64,000 nt of DNA from Planococcus antarcticus DSM 14505 (lineage in GTDB: Bacteria; Bacillota; Bacilli; Bacillales_A; Planococcaceae), in assembly GCF_001687565.2 (NCBI RefSeq), contig NZ_CP016534.2, positions 2,794,501-2,858,500 on the forward strand, read 5' to 3'. The position numbers were made by a program, and so were the translations under genes. Positions 50,925 to 58,155 of the stretch are shown piece by piece (within the stretch, counting starts at the first letter, position 1; every line of letters begins with the position of its first letter). The notes under the pieces are model-generated. The model was given only the letters and a program-made list of their open reading frames with translations. It had not been told where the DNA came from and did not search any database.

Positions 50925-51036
50925 CCCGGCCACCTCTTTCGTCTGTTCGATTCTCTCTTAACAATAAAACAAAGAGCCTGCTCTGACAATAATTTTTCTG
51001 TTCACCGAGGCGCGAGTTTTTCGAAATGAAAAATGA

Positions 51037-51072
51037 AAACAGCCACTCCTGCTTTTTTAGGAGTGGCTGTTT
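51037..51072 (-). terminator. Terminator of the HipA/HIRAN operon
   Basis: AAAACAGCCACTCCT / AGGAGTGGCTGTTT stem. Confidence 0.85.
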
Positions 51073-51112
51073 ATTATTTGTCGGAGCTGTATGAACGTTT
51101 CAAAAAAATCAG

Positions 51113-51868
51113 TTAATACATAATCACACGTAACTCATCTTTGTCTTCCAACACTTCTTGAATATCAACTGAGCGATTTACTTCTCCTACAATTGAAATG
51201 CTTACTTTTCGATGATCAACTGCTAAAGGATGAATGGCTTCCACTTTTGCTTCATAGCTGCAATTTTTAGCAATGATTTCGAACATCCACCCGCTATAGA
51301 AAGCAGGAATAAACCCTAGTTTGTCTCCACTTTGAGTATGCACTTCAACTGCTCTATGGTCATGAACATTCTCAGGATCTAAAGTAAATTCAATGCTGTC
51401 ACCCACTTGCAATTGGTTAAGTACCTTATCGCCCTTGTAATAGCGCCAACCGGCCACATAGAAATCATAGTTAAAAGAATTTTGCTCAACCAGGATTGGC
51501 GAAACAAATTCATAAGAATCTGTCGCCAAAATTCCTCCTGTAGCACGTAACATATCCATTTCTGTGCAGTCATTTGAAAGGCCTAACTTTTGAAGGACAT
51601 ATGAATAATCGGGTCTTCGGGAATCTGGCAAACGGCGGGCAAATGGGCCGAAAAGTTTTTGAGAGGTATACGTTTTATTGATTTCTGGAAAGGCTAGATG
51701 CGGACGATAGCCCTGTTCCATAGCTTCTTCCAACCTTCTTCTGTATCCCTGTCGCTCATAAGAAAATGTATAAACCCCATCTTCATGAAATAGCTTTCCA
51801 ATATGGTAACGTTGCCGCGTTTCAACATTTTGCCAAATAAGCCATAACTCAAAAGGTCTCTTTCTCAT
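51113..51868 (-). CDS. HIRAN-domain protein with HipA N-subdomain-like region
   Basis: A 251-residue protein. Residues 1-90 (RPFELWLIWQNVETRQRYHIGKL, SYERQGYRRRLEEA, FGPFARRLPDSRRPDY) resemble the N-subdomain-1 of HipA kinases. Residues 145-250 form a HIRAN domain (FYVAGWRYYKGDKVLNQLQVGD, ENVHDHRAVEVHTQSGDKLGFIP), a fold that binds DNA 3' ends in Rad5-type helicases. ATG 51868 overlaps the upstream kinase stop as ATGA, so the pair is translationally coupled and likely forms one complex in which HipA is split into two polypeptides. Domain calls are by motif only. Confidence 0.7.
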   Translation of the reverse strand: MRKRPFELWLIWQNVETRQRYHIGKLFHEDGVYTFSYERQGYRRRLEEAMEQGYRPHLAFPEINKTYTSQKLFGPFARRLPDSRRPDYSYVLQKLGLSNDCTEMDMLRATGGILATDSYEFVSPILVEQNSFNYDFYVAGWRYYKGDKVLNQLQVGDSIEFTLDPENVHDHRAVEVHTQSGDKLGFIPAFYSGWMFEIIAKNCSYEAKVEAIHPLAVDHRKVSISIVGEVNRSVDIQEVLEDKDELRVIMY

Positions 51869-52719
51869 ACCTTTTCGCTCCCTTCTAACCAACTCAACAT
51901 CCAATTCCTCCGGAAAAGCAGAAGCCGGACTATCCACTCTTTATCTAAATCACTCATTACCTCGTCTGGAATGTTATCCACTATAGCCAATAACATGCCT
52001 TTATGCAGCTGTTCTAATCTGGCTAACTCTATTTCAAGCGCTTTCTCTGAATGGAGACGAAGATAAGCTAACAATTCAAAATGCTTCGGCTTTTTTCTAT
52101 CCGGCAACCCTATGCTGGATTTTCCTCTATTGCAGAAACCTGCTAACATATGATCGTCAGTTAACATCTTCTGTTTTCTTTCGGTTACTTCGTTAAAACC
52201 AAGAGAAGAACCGTTGTCATAAATAGGTGCGAGGCGTATTCCTTTGGGACCACTTAAGACACCCCAGTTATCACAATGCCGATCATTATTGGCTATTAAT
52301 GCGTCATAGACGGGCAATGCAACAAATGTGTTCTCTAAACTATATTCAGAAAGCATCTCGAGAATATGAGGCAATTCGTAATAAGTCAATGAATGGCGAT
52401 CGAAATCTTCGAACCTCGCCATGAACAAATCTCCGCCTTCATACAGCTCTTCTGTCTGATTACGAAAGTTCTTAGAGATTGTCCCTATAGTATTCTGATA
52501 ATTGGATAATTCTATTTCAGCTGTGGGAAATCCTAGCTGTGCTCCCACTTTACTCGCTATATATTCTGCCCAATGACCACCGGTCCCCTCGGTAGGCACC
52601 TTAAAGAGATGTTTCACTGGATCTTCGGGCTTTGTCCCGGGTTCAATCAACCAAAATTTCGTTCGAGTTCCCGAAGCCTGGCTTTTCTCATCTCGTTTCC
52701 AGAGCGACGTATCAACCAT
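51865..52719 (-). CDS. HipA-like Ser/Thr kinase
   Basis: A 284-residue kinase-fold protein. FWLIEPGTKPEDPVKHLFKVP forms the nucleotide-binding N-lobe strands. ALIANNDRHCDNWGVL is the catalytic loop (NNDRH..N) and LAPIYDNGSSLG is the DFG-equivalent, as in HipA toxins and related kinases that phosphorylate GltX or other targets. The usual HipA N-subdomain is missing here but appears on the next gene. No HipB-like antitoxin is next to it; the nearest Xre gene (53040) belongs to a HigBA pair. GGAGCGATGAAAA precedes the ATG. Confidence 0.82.
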   Translation of the reverse strand: MVDTSLWKRDEKSQASGTRTKFWLIEPGTKPEDPVKHLFKVPTEGTGGHWAEYIASKVGAQLGFPTAEIELSNYQNTIGTISKNFRNQTEELYEGGDLFMARFEDFDRHSLTYYELPHILEMLSEYSLENTFVALPVYDALIANNDRHCDNWGVLSGPKGIRLAPIYDNGSSLGFNEVTERKQKMLTDDHMLAGFCNRGKSSIGLPDRKKPKHFELLAYLRLHSEKALEIELARLEQLHKGMLLAIVDNIPDEVMSDLDKEWIVRLLLFRRNWMLSWLEGSEKV

Positions 52720-52865
52720 TTTTCATCGCTCCTTCAACTAAATAGTCAATTCTATAAGTATATAGTTTTAGTAACTATTTGTCACTCAATGAACGATATG
52801 GAGCACTAGCGATTCCTTCACTTCATTCTTCTACTGCTCTGCTCCAGATTTTAAATGGACGCTTA

Positions 52866-52936
52866 CTTCCCAGGGAACCGCACAATTCATGACAATTCCG
52901 CTTCCTGCATAAACTTGTTTCTTTCCCAGGGACGCG
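52866..52936. repeat. REP3-type repeat (CCCAGGGA...CCCAGGGACGCGA)
   Basis: TTCCCAGGGAACCGCACAATT, variable middle, then TTTCTTTCCCAGGGACGCGA. The same unit occurs twice at 62086-62165 and 62195-62280. Confidence 0.7.
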
Positions 52937-52941
52937 ATTTT

Positions 52942-52970
52942 TAATTGTTTGGGTGCCAGGCACCCAAACA
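52942..52970. repeat. TGCCAGGCA palindromic repeat
   Basis: AATTGTTTGGGTGCCAGGCACCCAAACAA, inserted between a REP3 and a REP2 unit. Confidence 0.8.
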
Positions 52971-52983
52971 ACTTTTCCGTTTC

Positions 52984-53031
52984 AACTTCTTTGTATAGAT
53001 TGAATTGTTCCACTCACAGGGGCTCGATTTT
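52984..53031. repeat. REP2-type repeat (ACTCACAG core)
   Basis: ACTTCTTTGTATAGATTGAATTG then TTCCACTCACAGGGGCTCGATTT. Confidence 0.75.
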
Positions 53032-53039
53032 ATGTCACA

Positions 53040-53315
53040 TTAAACTAGAAGTGTATCTCTTCCTCTAACTGTAATATCCATATCGAGCTCTTCTAAAATG
53101 ATTAATAACGTAGTTAACGACGGACTATTCAATCCCGCTTCAATTCTGCCGATTGTTGATTTTTGCAATCCTGTTTTATCCGCTAATTGTTGCTGAGAAT
53201 AACCTAGTTCTTGTCTTCTTACTTTTATTTGGGCTGCTATATAACCTTCTGTTCTAAGTTGTTTCACTTTTTCTTCACCTATTACTTGATTGGCCTTCTC
53301 TAAAAATTCACTCAT
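53040..53315 (-). CDS. Xre-family antitoxin (HigA-like)
   Basis: A 91-residue DNA-binding antitoxin with a helix-turn-helix at residues 27-80 (IKVRRQELGYSQQQLADKTGLQKSTIGRIEAGLNSPSL; one continuous HTH). It follows the toxin gene directly, the reverse order typical of higBA modules. ATG 53315 lies 9 nt after AAAGGAG at the end of the toxin gene. It should neutralise the toxin and repress the promoter through the 26-bp palindrome at 53808. Confidence 0.85.
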   Translation of the reverse strand: MSEFLEKANQVIGEEKVKQLRTEGYIAAQIKVRRQELGYSQQQLADKTGLQKSTIGRIEAGLNSPSLTTLLIILEELDMDITVRGRDTLLV

Positions 53316-53329
53316 GCCATTCTCTCCTT

Positions 53330-53776
53330 TCAAAGGTACTTACTCGGATACTTTTCTAAATACTCTTCATAAATTTTTTCGGCTTTTTCAATATCTTGTC
53401 TTTTGATATCACCGTTATATTGTTTATCAAAAGCATGCAGAAATAATATCTTATGGTAATCGTAAATCAAATAGATAATTCGAAAATTACCTACTTTTTG
53501 AGCTTTTATCCCCCATCTATATAATTGATTCTCATATTTCGGATTTATATTGCGATTGAGAAGCTTGATAGATGGCGGTAACTCGTCTTCGTCAGCGTCC
53601 TCAAACGGATCAGGAACAGGAGCATGAAGAATAATTTCTCTTTGGCGGATATAGATTTTTAAAAAACTTGTCCAAACACTAGACTTTTTTACTTGTTTTT
53701 CCTTCATAGCTTCGCTGATCAATTTATCTTGAAAAACACTCACATTTCCTAGTTCTTCAAAGTCATATTTTTTCAC
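53330..53776 (-). CDS. RelE/HigB-like toxin
   Basis: A 148-residue protein whose C-terminal half has the RelE-fold pattern (YENQLYRWGIKAQKVGNFRIIYLIYDYHKILFLHAFDKQ in two pieces: RIIYLIYDYHKILFLHAFDK and the preceding helix). It matches phage-derived Gp49-like / HigB toxins that cleave mRNA on the ribosome. The N-terminal 70 residues, with an acidic loop EDADEDELPPS, are an extension relative to minimal HigB (about 100 residues). GTG start, GAAGGA upstream. It is the first gene of the toxin-antitoxin operon. Confidence 0.75.
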   Translation of the reverse strand: MKKYDFEELGNVSVFQDKLISEAMKEKQVKKSSVWTSFLKIYIRQREIILHAPVPDPFEDADEDELPPSIKLLNRNINPKYENQLYRWGIKAQKVGNFRIIYLIYDYHKILFLHAFDKQYNGDIKRQDIEKAEKIYEEYLEKYPSKYL

Positions 53777-53807
53777 TCTCTCAAGTCCTTCAAAGATTAT
53801 TTAATGT

Positions 53808-53838
53808 TATGATAGCAAATTTGCTATCATAATTCAAA
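53808..53838 (-). promoter_or_regulatory. Promoter and 26-bp operator palindrome of the higBA-like operon
   Basis: A perfect 26-bp palindrome, arms TTATGATAGCAAA / TTTGCTATCATAA (53808-53833), covers the spacer and -10 box of a minus-strand promoter: TTGAAT (plus 53833-53838), 17-bp spacer, TATCAT (plus 53810-53815). Ideal for autoregulation by the Xre antitoxin. Confidence 0.75.
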
Positions 53839-53964
53839 CAATAAAATTTTAAAGTTCTATCTTTTCGTCATTCTATATAAAAAGTAAATGTGAAAAAGCC
53901 AACTCACAGAATTTTTTAATTCTTCGAGTCAGCTATTCATTCATCTAATTTTTTGATTTGGTTC

Positions 53965-54236
53965 TCATTTTTTCCATTTCGTTCCATCATTTTTTAGGAT
54001 TTCAGCTGAGGTATGCACCAATACATCGGGCTTTATGCTATCTCTCAGTATGTTGCTGACGGTTTCCAAATCGTTTTGAGCATTTGCCAAGCCGACCACC
54101 GTACCATCATCTTCAATTCCTATTAGGATTTCTCCGCCATCTGTATTTGCAAAAGTGATAATTTCTTTTTTTAGTCCTTCCGTTATTTCACGCTTAAGTT
54201 CAAGTTTCGGACTTTCTTCAAACTTTATCTATTTTC
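53965..54236 (-). pseudogene. Fragment of a Schlafen AlbA_2 domain protein
   Basis: A minus-strand open stretch without a start codon reads FEESPKLELKREITEGLKKE, ITFANTDGGEILIGIEDDG, VVGLANAQNDLETVSNILRD and ends at TGA after DGTKWKK. This is the first about 85 residues of an AlbA_2 (Schlafen-like, formerly AAA_4) domain; no proper start is present and the C-terminal part is missing. Probably a relic of a regulator or defence-type gene. Confidence 0.7.
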
Positions 54237-54404
54237 AAATCGATCTATCAACTAATAAAATACGCTTAACCATTAGACATTTATGTACGAATGAAATAGA
54301 TGCGGATGCTACTCCTAGTAGTTAAAGAAATATTTCGACAACTCCCAACTCTTCCCTTACAATAAAATCGTACAGCCAAAACTAAAGAGAAAGAAGGGAT
54401 TTGT

Positions 54405-55926
54405 ATATCTACTTATATTTACAGTGTTGGTATGAGCGGGTTGGCCGGACAGGTCATTCGTGTTGAGGCGACCGTACGGGAAGACAAGGAACAATGTGTC
54501 ATCATTGGCTTGCCAGATGTGTCGATCAAGGAGTCGCGTGAACGGATTTTGAATTGCCTGCACGCCCTGAAAAAAGACATCGATATGAAGAAAATCACCA
54601 TTCACTTGTCGCCTGCCGATGTGAAAAAGCAAGGTGCCTCTTACGACGCGGCGATGCTTTTGGCGGTGTTGCAAGCAATGAATAAGCACCCTATCGACAT
54701 CCCAGATCATACTTGTTTTATTGCCGCGCTAACGTTAAACGGTGAACTGACGACGTTTCACAGTATGATTCCAACCATTCACCAAGCCATTTTACTCGGT
54801 TTTAAACGCATTTACATTCCACCGATTGAAATTTCTCTTTTTGCGCAAGCTGCGGATGTTGAATTGATTCGTATGCCGGACATGCCCTTTTTGCTTTCCC
54901 ACTTAAATGGAAAAAATCCCCTTTTTGATGAGACCTCACTCTTTTAACACCCGAAACGTTCTACGAAGACAATGAAAAAGTTCCTCATGTTTGTTTTTCG
55001 GCCATTCGTGGTCACGACGAAGCGAAACGTGCGCTGTTGCTTGCGGCGGCTGGTGGTCATCATGTGTTGATGAGCGGTCCCCCGGGATGTGGGAAAAGTT
55101 TGCTAGCGAATGCGTTTCATACGATTTTGCCCGACTTGGCACATGACGAGATTTTAGAAGTGTATAGCATTTATCAACTGGCCAAACAAGCGCGTTCACT
55201 GTCGGAGCGTCCACCATTTCGCAGTCCGCATCATTCTTCTTCAGAAGGTGCGATTATTGGCGGTGGACGGTACCCGAAGCCGGGCGAAATGTTGCTGGCG
55301 CATCGCGGAGTGTTATTCTTGGACGAATTAGGCCATTTTCCGCGCCGTGTGATCGATACGTTACGGCAGCCACTCGAAAGCGGGTTTGCCGTGGTTAACC
55401 GCGTTGAAGGATCCGACCAGTTTCCGGCAGCAATTAACTTGATCGCCGCAACGAATCCGTGTCCGTGCGGTTATTACGGCTCACATGAGAAGTATTGCAC
55501 GTGCGGGGACAAAGCTCGCTTGAAGTATATGCAAAAAATCACCGGACCGATTATTGACCGTGTGGATTTTGTGCTGGAGATGAAAAATCAGGGTGTCCAA
55601 CTGCCGTCACGTCCGAAGAACTGCGCAAGCTGACAGCGGCTGCACGTACTCGCCAGCGAATCCGTTACGGCGCTAATTACACCAATGCCATCGTGCCGAT
55701 CAAGTTATTTGAAGACAAAACGGCTTTCACACCTGCACAACTGGCACGTATTGAGAGGGTTAGTTTTCAAGAAAAGCTGAGTAGCCGTGCCACGATGAAA
55801 ATCTTGCGCCTCGCACGAACGATTGCCGATATCGTAGACGAAGACCACGTAACAGATGCGGCAATTGAAGAAGCACTGGACTGGAAGATCAGTGCTTCTC
55901 GAACACATAGTTCGCTGATGAGGTAA
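54405..55926 (+). pseudogene. Broken comM-like Mg-chelatase/AAA+ gene (copy 1)
   Basis: ComM/YifB-family AAA+ helicase, which in competent bacteria promotes branch migration during transformation. Compared with the intact copy at 62686 it has two lesions: a missing A near 54931 (GATGAGACC against GATGAAGACC) and a 10-base deletion near 55603. Three frames therefore carry the N-domain (to 54947), the Walker A GPPGCGKS and ATNPCPCGYYG region (55037-55633) and the C-terminal part (to 55926). The expected start is ATA (54405), 6 nt after AGAAGGG. The transposase gene follows after 4 bp. Confidence 0.9.
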
Positions 55927-55930
55927 AGCG

Positions 55931-56518
55931 ATGACGCGAAAACGGGCGTTTAATCCCCATTCCTATTACCACGTCATCATGCGTGGCAATAACCGGCAAC
56001 TGATTTTCAAAACGAAAGAAGATATGCTTGAGCTCAAACGGGCATTTCAACATATTTATGTGGATTACCCGTTTAAGATTCTGGCTTATTGTTTTATGAC
56101 CAACCATTATCACATTTTAATCAAAGCCGAGCGTGATCCTTTTCATAAAATCATGGGACTGGTCAATCGCCGGTATTCCATGTCTTATGCCAAGCGTTAT
56201 CGCCACATCGGACGGATTTACCAGAAACGGTATTTCGCGAAGGAAGTCGATTCACGTCTTGGCCTTCTCACCGTCAGCAGTTATATCCACCGGAATCCGA
56301 TTCAAACCAAAAAGCCGATGGTGGAGCGATTGGAGATGTATCCGTATAGTTCGTTTCCACTGTACTGGGACGAGTCGCTTCCTGCTCCCGCTTTTTTAAA
56401 CCGGCAACTGCTGAAAGAATTGCTGCCAGAGCCGTTTCAAAAGAACAACACGGCTTATTGTATGTATTGCCTGACTTATAAGAAGATCAGCATGTGGAGG
56501 ATATGGAGCCGCCGGTGA
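55931..56518 (+). CDS. REP-associated tyrosine transposase (RAYT, Y1/HUH family)
   Basis: A 195-residue single-strand DNA transposase. The metal-binding HUH motif is H59-Y-H61 in FMTNHYHILIKAE. The helix with the catalytic Tyr lies in NRRYSMSYAKRYRHIGRIYQ, and SSYIHRNPIQ follows, as in RAYT proteins. Such enzymes are domesticated relatives of IS200/IS605 transposases that bind and cut REP hairpins and are usually single-copy. GAGGTAAAGCG precedes the ATG, directly behind the comM pseudogene stop. A GCTCACAGG-type repeat lies 55 bp downstream. It likely created the REP families of this genome, though which family is cognate is open. Confidence 0.9.
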   Translation: MTRKRAFNPHSYYHVIMRGNNRQLIFKTKEDMLELKRAFQHIYVDYPFKILAYCFMTNHYHILIKAERDPFHKIMGLVNRRYSMSYAKRYRHIGRIYQKRYFAKEVDSRLGLLTVSSYIHRNPIQTKKPMVERLEMYPYSSFPLYWDESLPAPAFLNRQLLKELLPEPFQKNNTAYCMYCLTYKKISMWRIWSRR

Positions 56519-56572
56519 TGTAGCGGGAGATTTAGGAAAGAGCGATTGCCCTGCATTCTCCATTCTCCCAGC

Positions 56573-56612
56573 AGTTCCCAAATGGTCCCTGTGAGCGGTA
56601 CAATTATATGGA
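56573..56612. repeat. REP2-type repeat downstream of the transposase
   Basis: TTCCCAAATGGTCCCTGTG then AGCGGTACAATTATA, the inverse of the AATTGTTCCGCTCACAGGGA unit. Confidence 0.7.
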
Positions 56613-56655
56613 TTACCACAAAATATGCTATTATATAGAAAAGAGGTGATCGACA

Positions 56656-56877
56656 ATGGAGTCTAAACGTAAGCTGGAAATTGCAAGCATTGCTATGAAG
56701 GAGCGTCGAAATTCTAAGTCGACTCTGCCAGATGATTTCCTGAAAACTTTAGAAGAGAGGACAGGAGAAATTGTTTCTGATTTAAAGCCGGGTAGACAAC
56801 GCCCCCGCTCTAAAGATGAGACAAAAATCCTTCTGATGTTTGAAAAGGAATATGGAAAACAAAACGGAACAATATAG
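56656..56877 (+). CDS. Small protein preceding the nucleotidyltransferase
   Basis: A 73-residue basic, helical protein (MESKRKLEIASIAMKERRNS...GRQRPRSKDETKILLMFEKE). No family recognised. It overlaps the next gene by 26 nt and has AGAGGTGAT upstream, so the two are an operon. The arrangement of a small first gene and a nucleotidyltransferase second resembles AbiE-like or other toxin-antitoxin modules, but the small protein has no visible DNA-binding motif. Confidence 0.6.
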   Translation: MESKRKLEIASIAMKERRNSKSTLPDDFLKTLEERTGEIVSDLKPGRQRPRSKDETKILLMFEKEYGKQNGTI

Positions 56878-57427
56878 AGAAAAATTAGCTAAGTTAAAAG
56901 ACTTGCCCTTGGTAGAAAAGAACATTCGTGTTGCTGGTATTGTGACGGAGTATGTTGAAAGAAAACATCCGAAAATTCAACTCATAGTGGTCGGTGGCCT
57001 CAGCGTTGAGTACTATACGACCGGACAATATGCGACTGTTGATATCGATTTTGTTGCAACTTCACATGAGCAGATTATGGAATCGCTAGTTGAATTGGGT
57101 TTTGAAAGACAAGGCAAAGACAGTTACTTAAAAGAGTTACAGGTCTCTGTCGAAATTCCTGACAATCACCTAGAAGGCAGTTATGAAAAAGTAAGAGATG
57201 TCCTGACTGATGACGGTTGTATCGTTCATATGATTAGTCCTGAAGACATCTTTTGTGATAGGTTAAGAGCACTTGTTCATTGGAAGGAAAAAGAGCAATT
57301 GAAATGGATGACAAAGTTATACGAAGGAAATGAGTTGGATCAGGACTATATTTATTCCCGCTTAATAGGGATCAAAAGAAAAAGAAGTAGCCGATGTGTT
57401 CTTCAATACCATCAAAGAGCAAAATAA
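56852..57427 (+). CDS. Nucleotidyltransferase-fold protein with probable C-terminal frameshift
   Basis: A 191-residue protein with the polymerase-beta-like active site LIVVGGLSVEYYTTGQY followed by ATVDIDFVA (GG-S and DxD). It resembles AbiEii-type or DUF6036-type nucleotidyltransferases. VHMISPEDIFCDRLRALVHW fits the conserved second half. The last 24 residues are basic and unlike the rest; one base out of frame the DNA reads GSKEKEVADVFFNTIKEQNK and stop, a natural-looking helix, so an extra G near 57371 probably shifted the end. ATG 56852 follows AAAAGGA. The module is flanked on both sides by REP2 repeats. Confidence 0.72.
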   Translation: MENKTEQYREKLAKLKDLPLVEKNIRVAGIVTEYVERKHPKIQLIVVGGLSVEYYTTGQYATVDIDFVATSHEQIMESLVELGFERQGKDSYLKELQVSVEIPDNHLEGSYEKVRDVLTDDGCIVHMISPEDIFCDRLRALVHWKEKEQLKWMTKLYEGNELDQDYIYSRLIGIKRKRSSRCVLQYHQRAK

Positions 57428-57609
57428 GTAAATCAACAAAATTGAACGGGTGCTCCCTTAATTTTTTCACTATTGGTTTTCTTCAGTACAATGAAGGTAA
57501 GCACTATCTGATTCGCCTATTTTATTCCGTTTTCTCTTACTATTTTCTGGGGAATTTCCGATTATGTCGCTTTGATTCATGGTGACTCTCATGGCGATTC
57601 TTTTCCAAC

Positions 57610-57650
57610 TGTTTCTAAATGATCCTTGTGAGCGGTTCAATTATAACTAT
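57610..57650. repeat. REP2-type repeat, inverse orientation
   Basis: TTTCTAAATGATCCTTGTG then AGCGGTTCAATTATAAC; direct repeat of the unit at 56573, bracketing the nucleotidyltransferase module. Confidence 0.65.
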
Positions 57651-57673
57651 TTATCGACATCACTAATTATACG

Positions 57674-57716
57674 GATGCCACCTTCGAAATCAATTGATTT
57701 CACCGAAGATGGCATT
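57674..57716. terminator. Terminator-like hairpin with GAAATC/GATTTC top
   Basis: GATGCCACCTTCGAAATC / GATTTCACCGAAGATGGCAT (imperfect), followed by a T-run on plus. Confidence 0.65.
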
Positions 57717-57727
57717 TTTTCTATGCA

Positions 57728-57775
57728 AATTCTTTGTATAGAGTGAATTGTTCTGCTCACAGGGACGCGTTTTTC
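57728..57775. repeat. REP2-type repeat (GCTCACAGGGACGCG)
   Basis: ATTCTTTGTATAGAGTGAATTG then TTCTGCTCACAGGGACGCGTTTTT. Confidence 0.75.
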
Positions 57776-57790
57776 CGAATAAAAAACGCC

Positions 57791-57905
57791 TTTTGAGGCG
57801 CATTCTTCTATGTTATAATGAGAGACGATTATCATATTTTTTTGGAAGACGTCTCCCATCGAGCTACTAGTAATAGTCGATACTATGGGAGGCGTCTTTT
57901 CCTTT
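57791..57905 (+). ncRNA. Candidate small RNA with its own promoter and terminator
   Basis: TTTTGA (57791-57796) and TATAAT (57814-57819) with exactly 17 bp spacing predict a start near 57826. About 20-75 bases later comes a long hairpin, AGACGTCTCCCAT / ATGGGAGGCGTCTT (57847-57859, 57885-57898; one mismatch), ending in TTTTCC. No ribosome binding site or credible protein lies between, so a transcript of about 75-80 nt is plausible. A 62-residue frame starting at 57818 overlaps the -10 box and is rejected. Confidence 0.5.
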
Positions 57906-58100
57906 CTCCAGGGTTATTAAGGACATTATATCCATCAATTCCTGGACAGACAATACCATCAACTTTTAGACATTATGAAATAGCATTAACACGTTGTGTA
58001 GACTGAGTCATTTTAGTTACAGGTGCAAGATTCTAATAAAAATCAATAATTATTATCTCTAATGAATATCCACATCATTTTTTTATTTACCATAGCTTTA

Positions 58101-58132
58101 AAAAAGCCCATTCCAATTACGGAATGGGCTTT
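58101..58132 (-). terminator. Terminator of the SLH subtilase
   Basis: AAAGCCCATTCC / GGAATGGGCTTT, 24 bases past the stop. Confidence 0.9.
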
Positions 58133-58155
58133 CTTCTATTTCTTTTCAAATCATA

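Larger units (their letters stand above)
57428..57813. other. Intergenic region with REP2 repeats and terminator hairpin
   Basis: No gene seen. A REP2 unit is present in inverse orientation (57602-57650) and another in direct orientation (57728-57775), with the hairpin 57674-57716 between. Confidence 0.55.

Noticed and set aside
52831..53013. 60-codon minus-strand frame
   Set aside because: It is composed of REP3 and TGCCAGGCA repeat sequence and has no ribosome binding site.
54432..55926. Three separate genes in a row (171, 198 and 77 codons)
   Set aside because: They are pieces of one comM-like gene; the intact copy at 62686 shows the frameshifts.
57818..58006. 62-codon plus-strand frame MRDDYHIFLEDV
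   Set aside because: Its ATG overlaps the -10 box of a strong promoter and it covers the terminator hairpin; the small-RNA reading is better.
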